Source: Agroathelia rolfsii
Lineage: Eukaryota > Basidiomycota > Agaricomycetes > Amylocorticiales > Amylocorticiaceae
Direction of reading: 5' to 3'
DNA length: 64,000 nt
Assembly: GCA_018343915.1 (NCBI GenBank)
Contig: JABRWF010000003.1
Span: 2,976,001 to 3,040,000 of the forward strand
In this document: positions 36,788 through 50,209 of the stretch, piece by piece
Layout: every line of letters starts with the position of its first letter
How positions within the stretch are numbered: the first letter of the stretch is position 1
The notes under the pieces: model-generated
The model's database searches: none
What the model was told of the DNA's origin: nothing
Seen by the model: the letters and a program-made list of their open reading frames with translations, nothing else
Made by a program: the position numbers and the translations under genes

Positions 36788-37392
36788 GATTTATGAGTTT
36801 TGCTTTGAGGACATGCCGCAGTGAAGTTAATAAAAACAGATGGAATGACCGAACTATGCATCCTGTAGGGGCATAAACCAACGCTCTATTAATACTGATT
36901 ACTAAGCGGCAGCGAATATAACTCGAAATGAGTTGCGGCCATGAGGCGACGCCAACAGCTGCGCACAACCTGCGGCCTTGTCGGACGCAGAGACATGGTT
37001 AATGAATGATTAGGACCGTCTAATTTGAAGTGGTTGATGGCGTTGAGTACTCAACTCATGATGCATCACAGTTTACGGATATACATTCCATGGATGACAG
37101 CACTGCTTATCACAGCAGTGAAAGGCGAGGTTATCCCGGGGAGGGAGGAGGAGGATGTCACCGGTCATCACCGGGAACTCCATCCCATCCCGCCGAACAG
37201 AAATCATCTGCTTCCGGCATCAATTCCCGGTCACGTGATATGCGGGGACATGCGCGCAGTGGACCATTTGGCATGTCCGCGCATGCAAGTGAACATTTCT
37301 GTCTTGCCAGTGACGTTGCTATTGGGCTGAAACTGGACTCAACAAAGCGCTGTACAGTACTAGCATAGGATCTTTCGGACTGATTACACACG
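36788..37392. other. Spacer upstream of PEX1
   Basis: This 0.6 kb lies between the pseudogene and the PEX1 start codon. It contains TCACGTGA at 37231-37238, about 155 bp before PEX1. The open frames at 37025-37412 overlap on both strands and run into the PEX1 leader. They are not supported. Confidence 0.4.
37231..37238. promoter_or_regulatory. TCACGTGA E-box palindrome upstream of PEX1
   Basis: The perfect palindrome TCACGTGA is located about 155 bp upstream of the PEX1 start codon. It is identical to the element in the kinesin/URA4 promoter. Binding by a Cbf1-like bHLH protein is inferred from the motif only. Confidence 0.4.
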
Positions 37393-40300
37393 ATGCCACG
37401 CGTTGCACGCATTCACTATGTGTCTCTCAAATCGTCTCTGGTCAATCTCCCTATATCCATATTTGGACCTCTTGTAGAGCGTCGAGTCCGTCCTCAGTCT
37501 CTTGCAGTTCATCTACTCTTGCAGTCTGAGGCATCAAGAGGTGAAAAGTCTGAAGCATATGTAGGCTGGACGGGCATGGCATCTTCGTCTTCCTTGGCCC
37601 ATTTTCGGTCCAACACAGATGGAATGGAGACGGTCGAGATAGACCCACAGTATGCTGCCGCCCTAGGCTTCTCGGAGAACGATATTGTTTGTTTTTTTAT
37701 TTTATTTTTATTTTTAACTCTAGTATCACTCGAAAATTTCACTGGAATAGCTAACTGATTTGTCTAGGTGGAAATTGGTCTGGTTCACGACCTCAGTCCC
37801 GCTAAAAGCGTCGGGACAGAACCCGTCTCTGCAGATGATTGGGAAATCATTGTAAGTATGCATCGTATCCCACTGGATTCGTGCTGAAGTAACATCTTGT
37901 TAGGAATTACATGCCGCCACACTGGAACAAACGCTGCTTTCCCAAGTGAGAGTTGCTAGAACGGGACAAGAGGTTGATGTCTGGATCGCTGGTCGCACCC
38001 GGGCCAGATTGATGGTTGGTACGCGACTTCCCTCAATTAAAATCATGGTGTTTTATTTTTAACAAAATTATGTTTTAGTCTCTCTGGATCCGGCACCAAA
38101 ATCTTCGCGCGTTGAAGCTCTTTTGCTAACAACTGACACTGAAGTCAGCATTGCTCCAAGGTTGCGCAAGTCCTCGCGCAAAAATGCCAGCAAGAGTATC
38201 CAAGGAGTTAATGGGAAAACTAAGGATGATGGAACACCAATCTCGGCAGCCGCCGACTCAGTTGTATCAAAGGACTCGTCCAACGCTCTGGCTCTACGTG
38301 TCTTGCCATCAGCCCTTCTGTCTGAATCTTCCTTGCAGCACGCGACATACAATGCCAAAGAACCTCTAGCATACGTTTCTGCACGTACGCACACCCTCTT
38401 GCGTGGTACATTACCAATCCCAGCATCGGAATCATCACGAATAGCCCTCAAGGCCTATTTAAAATCCTTTCCTGCTCCTTCGGATCCATCTCAACCACCT
38501 CCCATTGAATCTACAAGGCCCGAAGCTGGCTCTTTACCTGTTTCTATATCTGCTGGAAAGAATAACCCCTATACTACAGCAGCTACTGAGAAGAAATCTC
38601 AAGAAGAAAGCGAGACGTCACAGATCTGGTGCTGTACAGACACCAGTGGACAAGTCCCAGATGGGCATATCTTGTTCGCTTTGGGAGTTCGTGGTGTAAC
38701 AGATTGGGATATAGTTAGGTGCGTATTGTGTCATCGATCCCTTTGCTTTGGTCAAGAGTTGACTAATTCAATGATATGTAGGGTCACAGCATCGCAACAA
38801 ACGAAGCCACCCGAAGACCTGTTGTCAGAGGGGAAACGTAACTCGATGGCCAACTCCATCGCGATTACGGCAAGTAAAGAGGGGTTCGCACCACAACTTG
38901 CTGGTGTTGACGATATTCTTGTTCGGTCTGTGGCATGGGCTAGACGCACCCTCAGCATTCATTATCACAGCCATAATAAGCCTGTTCAAGGGGGTAAGCA
39001 CAGCCACTGCATCATTCCGTGGTTGCTTTCTGCTAAAGGCATCATTGTGATTAGTACCCGGCCTTCTCATTACTGGCCGCTCAGGAGCTGGAAAGACATC
39101 GCTTGCCCGTGCTGTGGCACGATCACTTGAAGGGGATTATGATGCCTTGACATGTATGCTCATCTGTTCTACACACACATGATATAATCTGATGCCGTTG
39201 TTTCAGACACCCACTACGTTGATCTTTCCCCATTATCAGAAACACCAGTATCTACCGTGAAAGGGCTGATCAAGTATTGGTTCGATAAGTGCATTTGGCA
39301 CCGCCCATCGCTCTTGATTCTTGATAATCTAGACAAGCTTCTGGGTGCAGAACTTGAGGTATGTGCCATTATCATCTCACATTTTGGTATGCTACTACCT
39401 TTCACTAAACATATTGACGACAACAACAATGGCGTTCATCGCTTATCGCATAGCACGCAGATTCTTTTCGTACACGCCATCTGACTGAACTCTTCCTCGT
39501 CGAGTTCTCTGGGGCTGCACGGATAGCTTCTAAAGACGCCAAGGGCTTACTGATATTGGCCACTGCAGAGAGCCGAGCCAGTCTGCACCCCTTGTTACAC
39601 AGCGCGCATGTTTTTAGAGAGGTAGTTGAAGTCAAAGTACCTAACAGAGATGCAAGAAGAGAGGTCAGCCCAGCCTGCCTGCTTTTTCCCTCGACACACA
39701 TTCATCCCAAAATAAACTGGTCTAGATTTTGAGTCGCATCATCCAAGACCGACTTGCTACAGCCCCTTCCTTGCGCGCCTCGCCTGACCTCAACTACGCC
39801 GCTTTGTCTACACAGACGGAAGGCTATAGTGCTGCAGACCTACAAGATCTTGTGGCGCGCGCCATTCACCGCGCGGCCGTGAAGGTATCCCAGTCCGGTA
39901 GCAACACGATGGATAACGCAACTTCGGTGGGCAACATTACACTTGCCCATCGTCTCTTCTCTGTTGTCTAATTTTCTGGTTGTGTGCACAAGCCAACGCC
40001 TTTGTTGACATCCGCAGACTTTGACGCCGCACAGGTAGATTTTGTGCCTTTGTCCCTCAGAGACGTCAAGTTGCAGAAATCTGATGTATTGTGGAGTGAT
40101 ATTGGAGGTGTGTGCTGTTCCCTCTGGCCGTATTATGTGCACGAGCATTATGACCGAACGGATTATCATGCTAGGTTTGCAAGAGACGAAACGTGTCCTC
40201 CGAGAGACCCTCGAGTGGCCGACGAAGTATGGTCCCATATTTACACAATCACCTCTGCGTCTACGCTCTGGGTATATATATATATTCTGCTTGCATCCTC

Positions 40301-41734
40301 CACTACTCTTATCAACCCATTTTTATAGTCTACTATTATATGGCTATCCTGGATGCGGCAAGACCCTTCTTGCCTCTGCTGTGGCCAAGGAGTGCGGCCT
40401 GAACTTCATCAGCGTAAAAGGTCCTGAGCTGCTGAACAAGTACATTGGTGCAAGTGAAAAGTCTGTGCGTGACCTTTTCGAGCGAGCGAGTGCGGCCAAA
40501 CCTTGTGTACTCTTCTTTGATGAATTCGATTCGATTGCGCCAAAGAGGTACGTGCATGTTATCGTCTTGTGGTGCCAGTAGACTTAGTAGAATTTGCTTG
40601 TAAATCTCGTTATATTTTGATCATTTAGAGGTCATGATAGCACCGGCGTCACTGATCGCGTCGTCAATCAGATGCTGACGCAGATGGATGGTGCAGAGGG
40701 ACTCGAAGGTGTCTATGTCCTTGCGGCTACCAGGTGAGTAACTCAGTGTCACATTTCACATTGAACAACATCCAAAGATGGCCTAAATATGCTATCAGCC
40801 GTCCGGATCTGATTGACTCGGCCCTCCTGCGCCCAGGTCGCCTGGATAAATCCCTGTTATGTAACATGCCTGATGCAAGCGAGCGCGAAGATATCTTGCG
40901 CGCTGTCAGCCACAAGGTGTCACTTGCGGCTTCGGTCGATCTTTCCGTCATGGCACACGAGACAGATGGCTTCTCCGGTGCAGACCTGCAAGCGCTGGTC
41001 TACAATGCTCATCTTGAAGTTGTACACGCCTCGATTGCTACCGCTACATCAGGGAAGGGAAAAGCCACGGAAGGAAAGGAAGTCGCAAGTAACAATAACG
41101 AAGACAACATTCAGTTCACTGTCATTGGCGGAGCTCAGGGTAGTAGTAGTGGCCCGGTCGTCTCCAAGGCAGAGAGCACTGCACTACGCAAGAGGGTTTG
41201 TCTTAATTCCCCTTACTCTTATTCCAGAAACTTGATTTTGATGGGGTTTGTTTATCACGTCTGTGTATTTAGCTTGCGCAGATCCAGTTGTCAACACAAT
41301 CTAACGATTCGGCAAATCGGTCCAAGAATGCAGCGACGTTGAATACGACAACTTCCTCCGAGCCTAAAAAGGTAGCAGTCTTACTTCCTGCCGCTGCACT
41401 AACATATATTCAATGTTCCGTTTTCCAACCTTTCTGTCCGTGCAGCATGAAATCACGCAAGATAATCTCATGAGTGTCCTACGCACAACTCGGCCCACGA
41501 TCTCACCTGAAGAAAGGCGGCGACTCGATAGAATGTGCGTATTTTTTTTCCCGTCCCGTTTATCGCATGATCCACCATCCTATGTCGCAAATCAACTGAC
41601 TATTGCATTTTTTTTCTTTTTATCACCGCACATATCATATGCACAGATACGAAGCATTTGCCTCCGACCGTGGAGAGAGCATGCCCGTGCCAGATGAGGC
41701 AGGTGGCGTTGGAAGTCGAGCCTCTCTGGCATAA
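37393..41734 (+). CDS. PEX1: Peroxisomal AAA ATPase PEX1
   Basis: Pex1 forms a hetero-hexamer with Pex6 that pulls ubiquitinated Pex5 out of the peroxisomal membrane so matrix-protein import can continue. The N-terminal double-psi barrel region starts at [20 protein letters not shown] and includes [38 protein letters not shown] and [12 protein letters not shown]1 has Walker [10 protein letters not shown] and a Walker B reading LLILDNLD instead of the usual DEID, in line with the weak D1 of Pex1. D2 has VLWSDIGGL, Walker [32 protein letters not shown], Walker [15 protein letters not shown] and [10 protein letters not shown]. More than ten introns interrupt it. The tail ([19 protein letters not shown]) ends at the TAA at 41732-41734. 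Exact internal exons were traced only in part. Confidence 0.93.
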
Positions 41735-42258
41735 CCCAGACGCTAATGAAGATGACGTGCAACTTATTCTCACTCGATTTTAGTAAAGACCATATAGACC
41801 TCAATTACAAGAATCTCAATCTCGTTTCCTTCGCGCTGTTCTTATTTTGAATGAGTGTAATGGTTATTATAATGAAAGAGGTCATTCATTAATCAAGTAA
41901 GAGTCGATGAAATTAATGTACATCAATGGTCGTGAATAGCCGGTAAATAGATAGATGCATAGGTATCATGTACAGCGAAGAGCACCAGCAAAATCAGGAG
42001 GACAAGTTGAGTCGTAAAATGTACGGGGATGGCTTTTAGTGACAAAATACGATGTGAAAATATGGCACAAGTCCCTCTATGCGTAGAAAGAGAGAATTGG
42101 AAAAAGAGAACCAATAGAAATGTGTAATGCGATCCCACGTTAAAATCCTTTTTTTTTTCATTTACACTATACACGCCAGGAAGGAGGGTGGGGCAATCAA
42201 TTATCAGCATACCGACACGTTTCCGAAAGAGAACAAGAAAAAAAATGGAAGGAAATTT
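41735..42258. other. Spacer between convergent PEX1 and permease C
   Basis: This 0.52 kb between two convergent stop codons is AT-rich, consistent with two 3' UTRs. No supported ORF or hairpin terminator is present. Confidence 0.4.
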
Positions 42259-45200
42259 TCAGCACTCACTTATGGTTTCCCAGGCACGTTGTATAAACGT
42301 CTTAGGTTCCTCACTATTGCTCTCGTCTTCATCCCGCTCGTAGATTTCCCGGCGACCCGTGATGAGATCCATTTCGTCTAGGCTGACGTATTTCGTGCGG
42401 GCATAGAGCTTCCAGAAGACATAGAAAAAGAGGAAAATTGGTATGCTATGCAAAATTCACATTTTCATGAGCAAATATGATCAGGAATCCAGCAGGAGAG
42501 GCGACTACACACCTAATATATGCAGTGATAAAGTTTTGTGTATTCCAGTGACCTTTTAGGAAAACGGACCATCCGTTAAAGAGAACGACTAGTTAACAGA
42601 CACAGCACCAAAGAGAGTTAGTATAAGTTTAATCAAATTGTCGAATCTAGCCTCCTCCATTCTCTGAAAAGAGATATCGGCCAGGCAGCAGAACACGTAC
42701 TCAGTGTCATCCACTAAAATAATTCCTCATGGTCAATATATTGACTCGCGATAGATAAAAAAACACAAATACTCACAAAAGCTCCATAGTAGGACGCATA
42801 AGGCTGCCAAGGGGCTTTGTATGGGAAGGTATTGCGATCAAGCCCTTGATGCTTAACACCGGCTTGGAAACGAATGAAGGTGACAAGGATAATGAGCCAC
42901 GTAAGGAGGCTTGAAAAAATAACAAGGTCAGTATGGTGAGATCATGCAAATAAATGAAATAACTTGTACCCAGTGATAGAACCAAGGTCAACAAGCTTGT
43001 GAGGCAAGAAGAAATTGACTTGTCAGAAAAAAGGCCAATGGTGCTAGACAAGTAAAGGAGGCATACCCAAGTAAACACCTGTCCTGAGTTGACTTTGACA
43101 TTCTATCAGAAAAAAAAGGGACAGATAATCAGTTCACGCCTATTGAAGTTTCCACCGAGTGAAGAAAGTAAAAAAAAGGGTATCAATGCCAGTGTCACAC
43201 ACCATGTATCCCAAGAATCCAAAGCATCCAGAAATAGCCACGGCCCAGATGGGTAGACCCCCCTTGGTGCAGTACCGGAAAATGCGAGGTGCCTGGCCAG
43301 AGCATGCGAGACCGTACAATGTACGCGAGGACGCATATAGATCGCTGTTAGCGGCTGAGAAGGCAGCGACGAGGATGACGGCGTTGATGATGCTGGGCAG
43401 GACTTTGATACCAGCATTGTTGATGGCAATAACAAATGGACTCGCGGACGCCGTATTGCTTGCACTCAGAAGTCTGGGGTTGTTGTAGGGTACCAGCATG
43501 CCAATGATGATCACACCACAAACATAGAAGAGCTGTATCACATGGCATGAGTAAGAAATAACATTGATAAGCAATGAAGAAGCATTACCAGAATACGCCA
43601 GAAGACCTCTTTAGCACAATTAAAAAAGAAATGAATGAACGACGTCGTCATGATATCATGGAGAACATTAGTGACGTACGACGGATGGCTCTGGGCATGT
43701 TGCGTCCTGGATTGGCAGTCTCACCAGCGGCAAGGGCAATGATTTCAGTGCCCTCGTAAGAATAGGCTAAATGATGATTAGATCAAAATAGTCATGTACG
43801 TTGTCGAGGGGAGGAGTATCTCACCAGCATTGATAAATGTTGCCCAGAATGCTGTTGGTAGCCGGTAAGTGGCTGTATTGAATCGGATAACAGGCAAAAA
43901 CATGCTCACCCAAAAAGCGGCCTTTAGCACCATCGATGCCATCGAATTGAACGAGAGCACCGGGATTCTATTCGACATAGCTAAGACATTGTATTCCAAG
44001 GCACTTAAATCGCTGCAAGACTTACCCTCCAGTATCTGAAGCCAATACGATCGTGAACTGGCCCACCACCAAGATCGATGATGATGCCGAGAATGATCAG
44101 CCCCACAATCTATTAATGGAATAGTTTAGTTGCGGTAGACATGCAGAAGACCTACCAGGCCATTGGGCCATGAAAAGTCCCCGAATGGGGTGAGCACATA
44201 CCGTGATAACCTTAATGAATGAAAACCAGAACTCCATCTCGCCATACCAGCGCACACCGCAAAAGTTGATGAGGAGTGCAACTGCAAGCATGACAGTAAT
44301 CCATGCGCCAGGGTTGGTGGTGGCATCCCAGTAAGAGATAACGACAGCGCTGGATTTTGCAAGTATAAGCACATTTAAAATGTTATAGGGAGAACAAGTC
44401 GTACCCTGCACTAATTTCCGTCTGACAGAATCAGTCAGGTTATGCTTGACAAGAAACAATAGCAAAGGAAATTACATACTGGAAGAGCTGTTGCGTAGGC
44501 ATACCAGTAGTTCTGACGCCCATTCGTTGAAGACATTGTTTTTCACAAGTTTTCGGAATTCATGACTTACATATCCTTGCGCAAAACCAAGTGCTACATT
44601 CGAATATGCACGAATGTCAGTCTGACCGTATGAATATTTACGCGCCAGATACTTACCTGGATCGATGAATCGAGAAGCATACTCGTTAAAGGCACCAGCG
44701 ACTTAAAATTACAAGTTAGCATGTTGACATTAAAATGTGTAAATGATATCGAACCTGGGTATAAAGATGTCATTTCTCCGAGCCTGGCAGACGTCCAAAG
44801 TTGTCAGCACTTCATCCGATCACGCCGCAAACAGTTGACTTTTTTCTGGGAAAGGAACTTACGCAATCATGACTAAAGCATCATGATGGGAGATGTCCAT
44901 GAGAAATGAATAATGTCAAAATGGGAGCGACATGATAAGAAAAGTGGAAACGAGCAATTGATTGCACAGTACGCACCACTGAAGACAATGGTGCCCATGA
45001 TAAGGTAACCGAGTAGAAGACCAAGGGGTCCTGCTAGTTCGAGTGCCTCGCCACTACCTACGAAAAGACCACTAAAATTGGCCAAAAACACAAGCGAAGA
45101 TAAGAGCTGCGTATCAAGTGGCAGAGCAAATCAAAGCCACCGAGACGTACGTTCCGATTGTGCCTCCAATTGCGATCATCTACAGAAGGAGACTAAGAAA

Positions 45201-45450
45201 GCTAGATACGAGAGATATGAACTTGTGCATACCTGAATGTGCCTAGCCTTGAGCCTACGCTTCGTATGGTGTTCATCTTGACCATTGGAATATGGCGAAG
45301 GAGTCTATTACCATAGCCCATGATGAGTAGCATTAATAGTCAGCAGAGGAGGCGCATATAATAATGTTATAATTGTAGGGCACGTACCTGACTAGAGGCG
45401 CGGACCTGCTCCTGGCCTTTTTCAGCATCCTTCTCAATGCTCGCACTCAT
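42259..45450 (-). CDS. Amino-acid permease C (AAT/YAT family)
   Basis: This is a second intact APC-family permease, more diverged from A than the pseudogene is. It starts at MSASIEKDAEKGQEQ and the frame is continuous through at least 18 short exons. Motifs in order are KRRLKARHIQMIAIGGTIGT, GLFVGSGEALELAGPLGLLL, VMIALGEMTSLYPVAGAF, NEYASRFIDPALGFAQGYNY, TEISAGAVVISYWDA, FCGVRWYGEMEFWFSF, YSYEGTEIIALAAGETANP, GMLVPYNN, SAANSDLYASSRTLYGLA and ITGLLTWLIILVTFIRF. It ends with a charged tail. One exon is just 10 nt (44872-44863, encoding VMIA with its neighbours). The RTLYGLACSGQAP motif is the classical Dip5/Gap1-type signature. Substrate is unknown; broad or acidic amino acids are possible. Confidence 0.9.
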
Positions 45451-46719
45451 GGTGGATGAACAAGCGGTGGAAAAGGTAGAAACGAGAAAGGAGGGAGAGA
45501 AGATAGGAGCAGGTCCGACGAGGGGAGCGAGATTTTAAGCCAACACGAACGGTGCCAATGGTTGATGACGAGAGAACGAAAACTTGAATTCGCTTGATAG
45601 GAAAAGCAGTAAAGACGAAGATGGGGTCCGTATCCAATCTCCCTGTTATCACCCTCAGGTACAATTTGTTATTTCGCTCGTCGTTAGTCAGGCCGCCCAC
45701 TTAGCACAACTGGCTCTGGCGTCTCCCAGTTTGTTCATGAATCATGTTTGTTCCGGCGAAAAGAAAAGAAAGAAATGAATAGGATAATGAATGTCATCGG
45801 GATGAGCCCTGCGAGTACTCACGACTCGGGTGACTCGGGGCGGCTGCAGCGAAAATCAGAAGCGCTTCTTCCGATCCCTTTTGCGCGTTTTTTTCCTGCT
45901 GCCAGCGAACTCGGTTCAGTCTTGTCGCCGCAGTGTCCCCGGCATACAGCCAAGTCAGCACATTTCCTCCGATCCCGTTTGAGCCGAGTGCCGACACAGC
46001 ACACTGGTATACAAACACTGGCAATTTGGCAATTTATGGATACTGTATGAAGATTGAATAGTACTTTTCACAGCCTGAACATGTTTGACCCTGCGCCTTC
46101 TCTCCTATCAGGAACTTTGGATGGTGATAGCTTTCCTTTACTTTCATACACGTAAATTATCATTTTACATCTATCTAGTCTCATCACCATTTTTAGTTTG
46201 ATACTGTTTGTTGTCTTCGGATCCGGCCCCGGACGGAGCACCGCCCGGTTTACGTTGCCCACCAAAGAAGAAAAATAATTACATCATTAGTTCATTCTAT
46301 CACTCCGAATTAGGAGCAGTGGCCAGCTGGCAAGAGGACAGTATTATAATGCAATGGCACGCCGAATTTGAATACGAGCGAGCTGATATGTATTCTAGGG
46401 TATGGGGCAAAGTGTGCGGGAGTTTACATGCATGTACTCAATGAGGTGATCATGAGTGATTCTCATTAGGTTAGCTCAGGGGCTTGAAAGAATGTAGAAT
46501 ATGTAATTGATAATGTTACGAACAAACTACAAAACGAAATAGCGGAATATTGTTTGTTACAAGCATCGAAAGAAGCAGATATCAAGAGAAGTAAAGGGAA
46601 GAAGAAAAAACAATCAAGCACAACAGAAGGTTGGTAGAGAAATCCTCAAGCTTATAGTTTGTGATGCGAAGGGAAAGAACGGCATGCGACCGTGCTGCAT
46701 ACACACACAATCATGATGA
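45451..46719. other. Spacer between permease C and the SPT21-like gene
   Basis: This 1.27 kb contains the permease C promoter and the 3' flank of the Ams2/SPT21-like gene. Open frames of 60-100 codons around 45584-46050 overlap on both strands and show no motif or frame-compatible splicing. No supported gene. Confidence 0.4.
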
Positions 46720-49700
46720 TCACATCAAACAGCCGCTGAATAGTTTCTGCATTTGTTCAGCGATTTTGGTTGCATCTACTTCAGTCATCGTCGGCGTCGA
46801 TCCGACCAGAGAACTGTCGTGTTCATTCACGCTGCCACCATCATCACCACCACATTCAATCGAGGTGGTGACCCCGTCTAACGGTCCGACAGATGCCCAA
46901 AACTGTGTAAAGTCAAGGTCGGGAAACATATTTGCCGGGTCCACTGATGCCGATGTCGAGGGCAGGGTAAATGAGAAATCGAAGCCACAAGATGCTAACG
47001 TCAAAGCTGACGCGTCTGAGGTACCAGGCGCTTGTGTAGAACCAGAAAATCCCTTCGTGTCATCGAGAACTGGTGGGGGAGAAGACGATGTCGAGCTTTG
47101 ACTAGCAAACAAATCGCTGAACGCAGCCAAGTCGAGTGCCGCCTGTTCTACTTCCCGCCTCCGCTCCTGCTGCGAGGATGAACAGGATGACGACTTGGGT
47201 TCGTCCTCTGTTCCCGAGGTGTCCTCGCCGCTGCTGGTGCTCGTAGGCGAAGAATCCAGGACGTTCTTGCTCCCGCCACAGTCGATATCAGAAGCAGGCG
47301 TATTCTCTGTAGTATAATTGCCAGTGCCGCTCGTAGTGGTAGCGGGCGTGGCCACTGTTGCATCATCAGTGTCTGTATCCGCCTCCGTCCTAGCATCAAG
47401 TTCGGGATCGAGCATGATCTCTAGCTCCGCCTCAGATTCCAATCGTGATGGCGCTAAAGATGGACTCGATACAGGTGGCGGCGAAGAAGGTGGAAGGCCC
47501 ACCGACCAGTGCGTCATACCATCTAACTCGTTAAAAGCAGCATCACTCGTCAGGAACGGCAGCGAGCTCGAAGGCTCCTCCTCCGTTTCCGCACCGCCGG
47601 CGCCCAGCTCATCCGACGAGAATACCGCTGCCGCTCCTGCCGATGCCGTGCGAGAAGATGGGCCAGGACTCTTGTTACTCAACATCTGTGTCTGAGGTGA
47701 TACTCGACTACGCTTACTGGGTGTTTCAGGCTCGTGTGACAGAATTGACGTTGTGGAGCGATGCCGTTTGGTGGGAGACGGTGAGGCAAAGATATTGTCG
47801 AGCTCATCGTTGGCACCCTTATGCCGCCTATCTTGCTTCCTGCTGTTATTGTTACCGCCACTCGGGAACCGCGCCTTCGCGGCGGTGCTTGTGATCCGCG
47901 GTGTAGGTGTTTTGGGTGTGAAGAGTGACGATCCAATTCGCGTGCCGCCCGAGGACATACCCGAGGATCGTCTCCGTGGCGTGCGCGGCGGCGGCGTGAC
48001 AGGTGCAGCTTTTGTCCGTGATGTCGAGGGCGGCCTCCTCTCGCTTATTTTAGCAATTGGGGAACGGAAGTATGCAAAGGAATTATCGTCCGAGGGTAGT
48101 GCAGGAAGGAAATCCATGGACACACGACGACGTGGAGGCGTTGAGGGCGGGTGGGCAACAGCAGAGGGTGGCAGGGGTGGAGGAGCGAGGTTCCCAACTG
48201 CACTCGAGCTGGTAGATTCCCTGCGTCTCCTACGCGCCTCCTTTTCGCGCAATTGTTTCTCCTTCTTAGCTTCTTCCTTACGCTGTGTGCGCTTCAGCTT
48301 TGATGCCTCTTCTTCCTCGCGTGCCTTGGCAACGACCCACTCTGCCATACGCGGTTTCGTTTCCGTATCAGTCTTAGCCCATTCCGGCTTCTTATACACA
48401 ACCCGCTTTGTGGCAGACACCAAATTGGTTGTAGGTACGCTTGCGCCAGCATTCGCACTGGCTGGCGTTGATATCTTTCTAAACGTGAACGTAGCTCCCG
48501 AAGATGATAATGTAGCTGCCGAGGCCGTTGTGGTAGCGGTGGGAATGGCATTTTCTTGTGTTCGACGGGGCTTGGGGCAGGACGAGCCAGGGATTGGATG
48601 AAAGTTTATGTTCGATGGTGTGATCGGGGACGACTGCACGAAACGAGTATGGATTGAAGAAAGGGCCATGCTTTGGTTCTTGGTGGGTGTGGCCTTCTTC
48701 GGCGAGAGTGGTTTCTTGGATGTAACGTTGGCTGAGGTGGAAAATGCAAATGCCGGTGCTGATAGGCTGGTGGAGGCCTCGGCATCAACAAGGCTATGTG
48801 ACCTCTTGAATCGTCGAGGCGTCAGAGGTGATATCGATATGGATGGTGGTAATGAAGGTGCACTTGTAGGTGCAGAAGCGGCCTCAGAAGTTGGCTCATC
48901 TGTTACATCGTCACTCTTGAAGAAACCAGATGATCGCTTGAATGCACCCGGGTTCACGTTTTCCTTGTCCAGTAGCACAATTTCGTCGTCATCAGGTTGT
49001 GTCTTGACATGTATACGGTTAAGCGAAGACGCCGGTTCAGTCACACCTCTAGAAACCTGGACGAGATGCGCAATGGCATTCAACAGCTGGGGGTTTTCAC
49101 GACATTTGCCTTTGTCTACACTGCTGCTTGACGCGTTGCTATTACCGTCGGCATCAATAGTAGCGAGTGCAGCTATGATCGCTTGATTGTGTTCTGGGGG
49201 TAATAACGCCAACAAAGACGAGAGATCTTTTGCGGTTGATGAAGGTTTCGCAGGTGGTGCGGAAGATGACGTCGCTGCCGTGTTTCCGGACAAACGAAGG
49301 CGCGATGCTAGTCCACCCGTAATTGGTGGTCGTCCAGCCTTTTTGGCAGGGGGGCCAATATACGTCCCAGGCAGCTCTTCCATCATTTGAGACAACGTGC
49401 GTTTGCGCGGAGGAGAGGACATAGCTTGGCGTCCAACGTGAGTAGAAGAACTTGGTTTGCGAGATCTTGCATTCGTGTCTTCTGTATCAGTTGATGGCTT
49501 AGAGGGTCGGGAGCTGGAGCTTCGGCCTCGTTTCGGTTGTGTATCGCTGCGAAGGATTGTTTCACTAGGGGGAGGGGGAGGTGGCATAGATTGAGGTGCA
49601 CCCCATGCACGCATAGTAGCAGGCAACGCCGCTCTAGTGATGTGATGAGTCTGTGGAAAACTTGATTTAACATCGTCTCTTTTTCGAATTAACTAGGGAA

Positions 49701-50209
49701 ACCAATAACCTCTATAAGAGAGAAAATAACTTCTAGAGCATCCTCTCCTGTGCTAGTTTTTGTGAGGGTGCCCGTGACCATGACCGAGTCTTGCTCATCT
49801 GCAAGAAATGCCCAGGACATGAGACCGAGTCCAACAGCGACGCCTGAGGTCATCTTTTGTGAGTTGCCACTAGTGGGTGAGCCAGACAAAGATGGAGTGG
49901 GTACAGGAGCAGCTCGAGACTCCAGTGGGTCAAGGACATATATAGAGAAATCGCGAGATGAGTCCTGGCATAGTTCGGGGCTAGAGACAGAGATAGCATC
50001 CAAGCATTTTCGTAAGGACACTGAAGCAAATTCTCGATGATTGGGAATGGAAAAGACAGGTACGCGAACAGGAGAACGAGCAAGGATGTACTGAGAATTG
50101 TTGACAGTATAGAGCGTTCGCACTTGGTAGCCATATCAGAGATGAGCCGTTTATATAGAGTAAAAAAGTACTTACATGCTAGTTTACGATGCTCTATTTG
50201 GGTTCCCAT
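46720..50209 (-). CDS. Ams2/SPT21-like transcription regulator
   Basis: Three exons (50209-50176, 50122-49710, 49650-46720) give 1,125 residues. Residues about 12-150 form the only compact domain: LRTLYTVNNSQYILAR, SVSLRKCLDAISVSSPEL, DFSIYVLDPLESRA and GVAVGLGLMSWAFLADEQD. This pattern matches the N-terminal domain shared by fission yeast Ams2 and budding yeast Spt21, which activate histone gene expression at S phase. The remaining 970 residues are predicted disordered, rich in Ser/Pro/Thr. They include short basic GRP-type segments (PKRGRSSS, KKAGRPPITGG) that could contact DNA and one charged helix (KREEAKK-type, near residue 590). No GATA finger, which Ams2 carries, was seen. A nuclear role in histone transcription is inferred from the N-terminal domain. 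Confidence 0.65.

Noticed and set aside
47318..49390. Several long plus-strand frames opposite the SPT21-like gene
   Set aside because: They are antisense shadows of one long Ser/Thr/Pro-rich exon.
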